Of a stretch of 24,670 nucleotides of DNA, positions 16,039 through 21,603 are shown piece by piece; within the stretch, counting starts at the first letter, position 1, and each line of letters begins with the position of its first letter. Under the pieces are notes generated by a model. The model searched no databases, was not told where the DNA came from, and worked only from the letters and a program-made list of their open reading frames with translations. Position numbers and translations under genes: made by a program. The DNA comes from Candidatus Rifleibacteriota bacterium (lineage in GTDB: Bacteria > Riflebacteria > Ozemobacteria > Ozemobacterales > Ozemobacteraceae), in the NCBI GenBank assembly GCA_029560455.1, contig JAKQKW010000434.1:1-24670 (forward strand), written 5' to 3'.

Positions 16039-16902
16039 TCAGACTTTGCGCAGAACTCTGCAGACCGGTGAGTAGGTGGCTGAGTGCAGAGAGGGGCGTT
16101 TGATCGAAGAGGAGTTACTCATTGCCTGAGCGGTGTTGCCGCTGGTCATGATGATACCGATATGGGTGTCATCGTCTTTGACGCCGTCACCGGTGCGGTC
16201 ATAGGTTTTCCAGGTGATGACGTCGCCGGCGCGATACGGAGGCACCCTGACTTCCTGCCAGCCGAGGCTCTTGAGCTTCGGAACGGTAGCGAGAACGCCG
16301 AGCTGAATACCTGTGTTGACGCCGGCAGCCATCAGAGCGGTGGTAACGACCTGGGCGCAGCCAAGTGAACCGCCCTGGGTCAGCGGGTGATACGGAAACG
16401 AGCGCGGAGTCTGGTATTTGGTTACCAGATTGCGGGCAGCGGCGACAACTTTGGCGGCAGTGCTGCCTGAACCGGGAACATCGAGAATCGGGGTAGAACC
16501 GCCACCGGTTGAAGCGATGGGCGGATTGCTGTTGCGCGAAGAAGAGACGTATCTTGAGTGAATGTAGCGTGTCTGGCCGTTGTGCGAAATTTTATACCAG
16601 TCACCGTCACGGCCAATGATCTTAACCTTGTCGTTGTTGTGAAACCAGCCAACTATCTGGCCCCAGGGGCCGGTGCGGATATTCAGCGAGGTGTTCACCT
16701 TAACAAAAGCCTCGCCATCGGGAAGTACGGCACCACCGCTTTTCGAACCGGCTTCATCAGCCTTGGCGCTGGTAGCACTGACCGACCCGGAAGGTTTATC
16801 GCCGGCATCGTGGCCTTTGAGGGTTTCATTGAAATTCATGGCCATCAGCGAACCGCCAAAAAGCACAAGAACTGCGCAGCTGAGAACTTTAATACGTTTC
16901 AT
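16039..16902 (-). CDS. Secreted SH3b + NlpC/P60-like cysteine peptidase
   Basis: This 287-residue exported protein has a signal peptide (about 1-21), a low-complexity linker (about 30-62), an SH3b domain (about 66-118, with SLNIRTGPWGQIVGW and WYKISHNGQTRYIHSRYV) and a C-terminal cysteine-peptidase-like domain (about 148-287). In the latter, Cys182 in GSLGCAQVV and His247 in DDDTHIGIIM are the expected Cys-His pair, with GDVITW in between as in NlpC/P60 and CHAP amidases. Just before the His there is an acidic insert, DRTGDGVKDDD, that resembles a calcium-binding loop. The start has an AAGGAGAGA ribosome site. It is the first gene of the six-gene cluster and is probably a wall hydrolase that opens the sacculus. 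Confidence 0.82.
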   Translation of the reverse strand: MKRIKVLSCAVLVLFGGSLMAMNFNETLKGHDAGDKPSGSVSATSAKADEAGSKSGGAVLPDGEAFVKVNTSLNIRTGPWGQIVGWFHNNDKVKIIGRDGDWYKISHNGQTRYIHSRYVSSSRNSNPPIASTGGGSTPILDVPGSGSTAAKVVAAARNLVTKYQTPRSFPYHPLTQGGSLGCAQVVTTALMAAGVNTGIQLGVLATVPKLKSLGWQEVRVPPYRAGDVITWKTYDRTGDGVKDDDTHIGIIMTSGNTAQAMSNSSSIKRPSLHSATYSPVCRVLRKV

Positions 16903-16998
16903 CGTCTCTCTCCTTGAGTCATTTTATGATCTGCAAGTAAAGATGGCAGCCGCAGAGCAGACAGACTGCAGCCCGACCCAATCATTTAACTCACGACT

Positions 16999-17004
16999 AT
17001 TATA
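16999..17004 (-). promoter_or_regulatory. -10 box for the NlpC/P60-pseudopilin gene cluster
   Basis: TATAAT on the minus strand about 97 bp before the ATG at 16902. Its upstream context, GTTAGCGG, nearly matches GTTAGCAG before the TATAAT of the small secreted protein gene (3280-3285). No good -35 hexamer is visible. Confidence 0.5.
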
Positions 17005-17414
17005 CCGCTAACTTTAAGAAAAGTTTTAAAAATGTACCCTGGCGACTATTTGTTCTGCACAGTCGTATGGCAGCTATAGAAAACTGTCTGGCGGGCAACT
17101 GCGATACTTTTCACAAATATTTCTACCTTGAAGTCGCTGACGCCGATTGTTATTTGCAGTCTTTTCAGCAGATTTCTTTGCCCCAATATCAGTAAAAAAA
17201 CTCCCTAAAGCTTCAATAACTGTTCTCAACATTGATTGTGAAAAAAATAACTTTGCCGAAATTTTTGTTTTTCATCGCCGTACAGGGCGTTTTGTCGAAT
17301 TCAGAAGCCTTTGTTTGTCTGAGTTTGTTGATTGTCGTCGCCAAAAAAATCGTTAACAAAACATCAACTTTGTTCGAAAAGGGTCATGGATTTGTTTGCC
17401 TCCTTATTTTTCAG

Positions 17415-17439
17415 TCCGGGACCAGTTCCCGGATTTTTT
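17415..17439 (+). terminator. Orphan Rho-independent terminator
   Basis: TCCGGGA (17415-17421), loop, TCCCGGA (17427-17433), then T6. It is strong and oriented to the plus strand, but no recognisable plus-strand gene lies upstream within the preceding 400 bp. Confidence 0.75.
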
Positions 17440-17444
17440 GTTTT

Positions 17445-17555
17445 AGCGCCAGGATGGCGCTACACACGCGGAGGCCAGGAGGGCCGAGAGTCGTGTTGCG
17501 CATACAGTGATGGCGCTACACACGCGGAGGCCAGGAGGGCCGGGAGTCGTGTTGC
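17445..17555. repeat. Tandem hairpin repeat, two copies of a 47-bp unit (period 56 bp)
   Basis: Copy 1 is at 17453-17499 and copy 2 at 17509-17555, with one mismatch. Each copy can fold, because GCTACACACG near its start pairs imperfectly with CGTGTTGC near its end, and GGCC-AGGA-GGGCC forms an inner hairpin. Just before copy 1, AGCGCCA gga TGGCGCT makes another perfect hairpin. The structure resembles REP-like palindromic elements. Confidence 0.85.
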
Positions 17556-17729
17556 CATGGACAATTTGTTCGTCTGACCAGACTTCGGCGAAGACGACTG
17601 TTCACTTTGCGCGAACAAAACTGCAGTTCTGCAGACTTAAAATTATTGCCGGGGTTATGGTTTTAAAAATGGGCCGGCGGGTCGATAGGTAATCTGATCT
17701 GAAACTTAACATTCTGGAAGTGCTTTGCC

Positions 17730-18785
17730 ATGGAAAAAACCTCTCTCGATTTTCTCCTCAAGCTGCTCTCGACACCATCACCTTCGGGTTCTGAACATCG
17801 CCTGCAACGGGTCTGGCTCGATTATGTCAAAAAATTTGCGGCAGTTGAAACCGATCATTCAGGCAATGCGATCGGCATTCTGAACCCCGGCGCACCCTTC
17901 AAAGTTCTTCTGGCCGGGCACAGTGACGAAATCGGCATGATGGTCAACCGGGTCGATGAGAAAGGTTTTGTCTACTTCAACCAGGCTGGTGGCATCAACG
18001 CCCTGCTGCTGCCTGGGCTCAAAGTCGAAATTCTCGGGTATTCGGGCAAAACCGTAAAAGGTGTTATCGGTTTTAACCGCAAAAGCAACGGTGATGCGCC
18101 GGCAAAAACGAAATGTGAAGACTATTTCATCGACTGCGGCTTCAGCAGCGGTGAAGAACTCAAAAAACTCATCAGGGTCGGCGACTACATTCTCTACCGA
18201 AGCGAGCCCGAAATTCTCAATGGCGACCGGGTTGTCTGCAAAGGCCTGGACAACAAGACCGGCTCGTTCATTGTCGCTGAAACTCTGAAAAAACTCAGTA
18301 AAAAGAAGCTTAAAGTCGCGGTGTATGCGGTCAGCACCACCGGCGAAGAAACCAATATGCGCGGTGCACACTGCGCCGGCGCCAGAATCAAGCCCGACAT
18401 GGCAATTGCCTGTGACGTTACCTTCAATACCGACACCCCCGGCGAAGCTCTAAAACAAGCTGAAGTATCACTGGAAAAGGGCCCGGCCCTCTCGGTCGGC
18501 AGCCCGATCAATGTTAAAATCAACGAACTGCTCGAAAAAGCCGCCAAAAAGCTGAAAATGCCTATCCAGCTCGAACTGACCCCGGCAAGAACCAGCACCG
18601 ACGCCGACAAAATCATGTTCAGCGGCGAAGGCGTGCCGGTGTCTCTGGTTTCACTGCCGCTGCGCTACATGCATTCCCCGGTCGAAATGGGCTCATTGAA
18701 AGACATGGACCAGATCATCGACCTGCTGGCCGAAACCATCGCCGCTCTCAGTGGCAAAGAAGACCTGCGCCCGGTTCTGCCGTAA
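17730..18785 (+). CDS. M42-family metallo-aminopeptidase
   Basis: This 351-residue cytoplasmic enzyme shows the M42 (glutamyl aminopeptidase/endoglucanase-annotated) pattern: GHSDEIG (63-69, with metal ligand His64 and Asp66), KGLDNKTG (171-178, bridging Asp174), TGEET (204-208, catalytic Glu206 and ligand Glu207), CDVT (228-231, Asp229) and YMHSPVE (313-319, His315). The motif TSTDAD (288-293) is the usual substrate-side segment. M42 enzymes form dodecameric tetrahedral shells and trim peptides using two zinc or cobalt ions. The length is typical. The start has a GGAAG site about 9 bp upstream. It is a single gene with its own terminator. Confidence 0.93.
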   Translation: MEKTSLDFLLKLLSTPSPSGSEHRLQRVWLDYVKKFAAVETDHSGNAIGILNPGAPFKVLLAGHSDEIGMMVNRVDEKGFVYFNQAGGINALLLPGLKVEILGYSGKTVKGVIGFNRKSNGDAPAKTKCEDYFIDCGFSSGEELKKLIRVGDYILYRSEPEILNGDRVVCKGLDNKTGSFIVAETLKKLSKKKLKVAVYAVSTTGEETNMRGAHCAGARIKPDMAIACDVTFNTDTPGEALKQAEVSLEKGPALSVGSPINVKINELLEKAAKKLKMPIQLELTPARTSTDADKIMFSGEGVPVSLVSLPLRYMHSPVEMGSLKDMDQIIDLLAETIAALSGKEDLRPVLP

Positions 18786-18808
18786 GACTCCTATTTTAAG
18801 CAACTCAG

Positions 18809-18846
18809 CCGTCTGTACTGTTTAACAACCGTACAGGCGGTTTTTT
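18809..18846 (+). terminator. Rho-independent terminator of the M42 aminopeptidase gene
   Basis: CCGTCTGTAC (18809-18818) pairs with GTACAGGCGG (18831-18840; one G-T pair), followed by T6, 24 bp after the stop codon. Confidence 0.9.
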
Positions 18847-18866
18847 CATGCAAAGCATTTGAAATT

Positions 18867-18896
18867 GCTGGATCCCGGGTCGGCGCCCGGAATGAC
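18867..18896. repeat. Palindromic intergenic repeat (GCTGGATCCCGGG...GAATGACG type)
   Basis: GCTGGATCCCGGGT, a short loop and GCCCGGAATGACG form an imperfect palindrome. Palindromes ending in GGAATGACG are widespread in bacterial intergenic regions. It has the same general layout as the decayed copy at 2591-2677 (CTGGATC on one side, ATGACG on the other). A small plus-strand frame over it (LLDPGSAPGMT) is only the translated repeat. Confidence 0.7.
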
Positions 18897-18960
18897 GCGC
18901 TCCCTGCAGGTCAACTCGGCACCTGCAAGCAAAGAGGGCCTGGCTGAGCCGCACAAGAAT

Positions 18961-19758
18961 TCATTCTATTGGGCTGTAACGGTGCTTTTCGATGAGACTG
19001 TACAGGTGTTTCTTCAGCTTTGCCGAGGCATGAACAATAAACGACCGCAGCAGCGAGCAGCCCTGAAATTCGTCGAATTGCCTGATCAGCTGATGCAGCA
19101 TCAGATCTTCGTGAAAGCGAAAAGGCCCGGCGCCTGGAATAAGCGTATCCCCGAGATTGTTACTGGCGATGAAAAAGTTCATCGAACCCCCGGCGTATTC
19201 TGAACCGTAATCAGCATCCCAGAAGCCATTCGAGCCATGATAAGAAAGCCAGCCCGGCAGACCCGGGCCGCGATGATAGGTCGAAATACTGCTGCCAACC
19301 TCAAGATAGCCGGCAACCGCAATCTTTTTGGCCGGAACATTGACGTCGAACTGATACTCTTCATCGACCTTTATCATTGGCACAAAGGGCGCGTAGAGCA
19401 TTATCAGGTCGCCATCTTCGAGATTGTCGACCTGGTCATCGATGCGTATATTCGGCTTCCAGCCCTCGGGTCGCGGAAAAGTGTCGAACTCGAGGTCAGG
19501 GTTGAGATCACAGTGCGTTTCGCCGGCAAGCCACCTGATCTTTGCAGTCAAACCGGGGTCGAGATCGGGGTGATTTTTAACGATGCCCCTCATGATGTCG
19601 TAATACGTGACCCCCGGCGAAAGACGAAGATCTGCATAAAGAGGGTCTTCGGAAGCATTTGTAAAAGTCGGCAGCAGAAGCATGCGCCCATCTGCCAGCA
19701 TCGGAAACGGCGCAATTCCCGGAATATCATATCTGCAGCGATGAAACAGTACCCGCAT
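18961..19758 (-). CDS. Nmad3-like protein (nucleotide-modification-associated domain 3), putative
   Basis: This 265-residue protein starts at MRVLFHRCRYD, where GGAG lies 5 bp upstream; a frame 13 codons longer has no ribosome site. The order of short motifs fits Nmad3: an N-terminal beta-strand, then PFPMLADGRMLLLP (about 19-32), then CDLNPDLEFD (about 83-92), RPEGWKP, a NLEDGDLIMLYAPF strand (about 112-125) and IAVAGYLEVG (about 143-152). The family was named for association with modified phage DNA systems and is predicted to act in nucleotide modification, but its biochemistry is unknown. No signal peptide or membrane segment is visible. It lies 85 bp after the DUF364-like gene and may be co-transcribed. 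The assignment rests on recalled pattern only. Confidence 0.5.
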   Translation of the reverse strand: MRVLFHRCRYDIPGIAPFPMLADGRMLLLPTFTNASEDPLYADLRLSPGVTYYDIMRGIVKNHPDLDPGLTAKIRWLAGETHCDLNPDLEFDTFPRPEGWKPNIRIDDQVDNLEDGDLIMLYAPFVPMIKVDEEYQFDVNVPAKKIAVAGYLEVGSSISTYHRGPGLPGWLSYHGSNGFWDADYGSEYAGGSMNFFIASNNLGDTLIPGAGPFRFHEDLMLHQLIRQFDEFQGCSLLRSFIVHASAKLKKHLYSLIEKHRYSPIE

Positions 19759-19843
19759 CTGGTCTCCGTGGTAAAAAATTTCTGAACCAAACGGCATTTC
19801 TACAGGAAATAAAAGTTACCCACAGACCAGTTTATGTCAAGCG

Positions 19844-20638
19844 TTAAAGAGATCTGGTAATTCGCGGTGACACCTGCTCGTAGCCGGCCAACAGTGAAGG
19901 GTTCTTCGGGTAGAGCACGCTGCGCAGACCGGGAAGATTGCGCGGGGCCGCCCCCTGAAGAATCCGCTTATGACAGTCGACCTCATCTTCGACCCAGGCG
20001 CCGCCAATCACATCGACGCCAAAATCAAAAAGAGCACTGCTCAAAGGCACGGAAGGACCAACGATGATAAAGGTCGCACCCGGCTTTTTCAGGGCCAGCA
20101 GGCCCTCGATCGTATCGTTGAGACAGGTCACCCCGGTCATCGCGACCACATCGGCGCGGGGAATTATTTTTACCGCTTCTTCAGCGGGGTAATCGCCTTC
20201 CTGCGGGCGTTTTTCGAGAACGGAAAATTCCGCGGCGGCCTGCTGAATCGATTCCATGTGCGGAAAATGGCCAACCACAGCAACCCGCCGGCCGGCGCCA
20301 AGTCTGGCGGCCAGTTCGAGGGCGTTGCCGACAAAATAACTGCCGTCGAGCGGAAGTGCGCTGTTAATGGCAGCTATCGCAAACGAACGTTCGATACCCT
20401 GCAATGAATCGGTCCAGGAAAGAACCTTTCTCAGCCCCAGGGTCTCAATTTCACCAAGATGCGACACGGGCATGTGCACCTTAAATTCAAACACGCGATC
20501 GTCGCTGAGAGTCATGCTCACTCCAAGCCGCTCAGTCTTGACCATGGTCATGAAAGCGCATGTTGCAACCTGCTGCAACGGCAGTGAATAACGGGCTTCA
20601 GGTATTGTGGCTTTAACCGCTTCAAGAATCAACGACAT
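19844..20638 (-). CDS. DUF364-like putative heavy-metal-chelation domain protein
   Basis: This 264-residue cytoplasmic protein has the two-part DUF364 layout. The N-terminal part (about 1-90) ends in the helix AIAAINSALP. The C-terminal Rossmann-like part carries VAVVGHFPHM (about 118-127), PRADVVAMTGVTCLNDTIEGLL (about 159-180) and the loop VGPSVPLSSALFDFGVDVIGG (about 193-213). Related proteins have been proposed to bind metals or act near molybdopterin and cobalamin genes, but activity is unproven. The start has a strong GGGAGGGG ribosome site and a consensus-like promoter. It is followed on the same strand by the Nmad3-like gene. Confidence 0.75.
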   Translation of the reverse strand: MSLILEAVKATIPEARYSLPLQQVATCAFMTMVKTERLGVSMTLSDDRVFEFKVHMPVSHLGEIETLGLRKVLSWTDSLQGIERSFAIAAINSALPLDGSYFVGNALELAARLGAGRRVAVVGHFPHMESIQQAAAEFSVLEKRPQEGDYPAEEAVKIIPRADVVAMTGVTCLNDTIEGLLALKKPGATFIIVGPSVPLSSALFDFGVDVIGGAWVEDEVDCHKRILQGAAPRNLPGLRSVLYPKNPSLLAGYEQVSPRITRSL

Positions 20639-20682
20639 ACAAACCCCTCCCTACGATCACGCAAAGTATTGATTAGTATCAC

Positions 20683-20711
20683 ATAATATATTTTATGCTC
20701 GCATCTGTCAA
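20683..20711 (-). promoter_or_regulatory. Near-consensus promoter of the DUF364-like gene
   Basis: On the minus strand, a perfect TTGACA (20706-20711), 17 bp, then TATTAT (20683-20688; 5 of 6). The leader is about 38 nt. Confidence 0.85.
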
Positions 20712-20774
20712 AAATTGCGATAAGTCAGCAGGTTGAAGCATCAGAAAAGCATGGCGACGAAGCCGGGCTTGCGA

Positions 20775-20780
20775 TATAAT
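20775..20780 (+). promoter_or_regulatory. -10 box immediately upstream of the gene at 20788
   Basis: TATAAT only 7 bp before the ATG, with no clear -35. A transcript from it would start at the ATG. Confidence 0.55.
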
Positions 20781-20787
20781 CAGGCTG

Positions 20788-21603
20788 ATGGAAGCAATCA
20801 AACGTTTTCTGCAACTGCTCGGGCTGATAAAAGACCGGCGTCTGCGCGAGATTCAGAGCCGCCAGAACGCCTGCGCCATCTGTTCGCCAGAAGAACTGCA
20901 GGCATGGCAGGACTTCGTCGCCTACATAGACCTGCTGGCCTCTTCGCCTGATTACCCGGCGCGCGGCATTCTCAATGCCATCATTTCGCGCCACGATCTG
21001 AACAATGCTGAGAAAATTGCCTTTTTCAGCGAACTGCAGGCCTCACGAAACGACTGGGCAGAAATTCTGCGCTTCGCCGACCTGCCGATTCAGTTCGCCG
21101 CAGAAACTTTTGAGCTTCTGAGTGCTGAATTTGCCAGAACTCAGACATTTGACCAGCAGATCGAGCTTATCAGAAGCTGTTTTAAAGCTGCTGACCCGAC
21201 CCACGTCGAGATGCTGTTTCTGCTGATCGAGGGAAACATCGAGCGCTACCCGCAACCGCATACCAGCCAGGCAACCGGACTGGTCGCCCGCGAGCGCTCA
21301 GCCCGCGAAAAACTGACCGAGCTTCTCAATCAGGAAATGAACGACGAGCTGCGCTGGTGGCTGATCAGAACAGTCAACGGTGCCAGCGGCCCGGCCCGCA
21401 GATTCCTCTGCGCCAGCATGCGCAACCGCAACGACCTTCGCCTGCAGTGCATGCTGCTGCCAAGACTGCTGAAAACAGGCTTTGAATGGGCCGCGAAATT
21501 TGGCGGTGCCAACCATGATGAAATCGAATCGATGCAGTCGCATCTCTACGCCAGCCGACTGACAGAAATGCTTGAACTCACCACATCCTCTTCAGCCAGC
21601 TGA
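20788..21603 (+). CDS. Hypothetical helical protein, probably leaderless
   Basis: This 271-residue protein is not recognised. It is mostly alpha-helical with many Leu, Ala, Glu and Arg residues, has a lone CAIC pair near residue 29, and no signal peptide or membrane segment. The middle (for example SARTQTFDQQIELI-like helices around 115-150 and DELRWWLIRTVNGASGPARRF around 190-210) could form a helical-repeat structure. The ATG has no ribosome site, and a TATAAT lies 7 bp upstream, so leaderless translation is likely. The 3' end overlaps the opposite-strand SpoIIE-like gene by 12 bp. Its frame is open throughout and codon use looks like that of its neighbours, so it is probably real. Confidence 0.6.
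   Translation: MEAIKRFLQLLGLIKDRRLREIQSRQNACAICSPEELQAWQDFVAYIDLLASSPDYPARGILNAIISRHDLNNAEKIAFFSELQASRNDWAEILRFADLPIQFAAETFELLSAEFARTQTFDQQIELIRSCFKAADPTHVEMLFLLIEGNIERYPQPHTSQATGLVARERSAREKLTELLNQEMNDELRWWLIRTVNGASGPARRFLCASMRNRNDLRLQCMLLPRLLKTGFEWAAKFGGANHDEIESMQSHLYASRLTEMLELTTSSSAS

Larger units (their letters stand above)
17005..17729. other. Gene-free interval before the M42 aminopeptidase
   Basis: More than 700 bp without a convincing gene. It contains an orphan plus-strand terminator (17415-17439), a tandem hairpin repeat (17445-17555) and a further inverted repeat (TTTGTTCG at 17565-17572, CGAACAAA at 17612-17619). About 17010-17400 is AT-rich and may hold a small RNA or a decayed gene that ends at the terminator, but I cannot support either. 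Confidence 0.6.

Noticed and set aside
17232..17510. Possible small exported protein starting at TTG 17232 or GTG 17238
   Set aside because: The first 20 residues look like a signal peptide, but there is no ribosome site and the frame runs through a strong terminator and into the hairpin repeat.
17453..17555. CRISPR array
   Set aside because: There are only two 47-bp copies with a 9-bp gap, no proper spacers and no cas genes; the structure is a hairpin repeat.
18859..19203. 114-residue plus-strand frame after the M42 gene
   Set aside because: Its first part is the translated palindromic repeat and the rest is antisense to the Nmad3-like gene.
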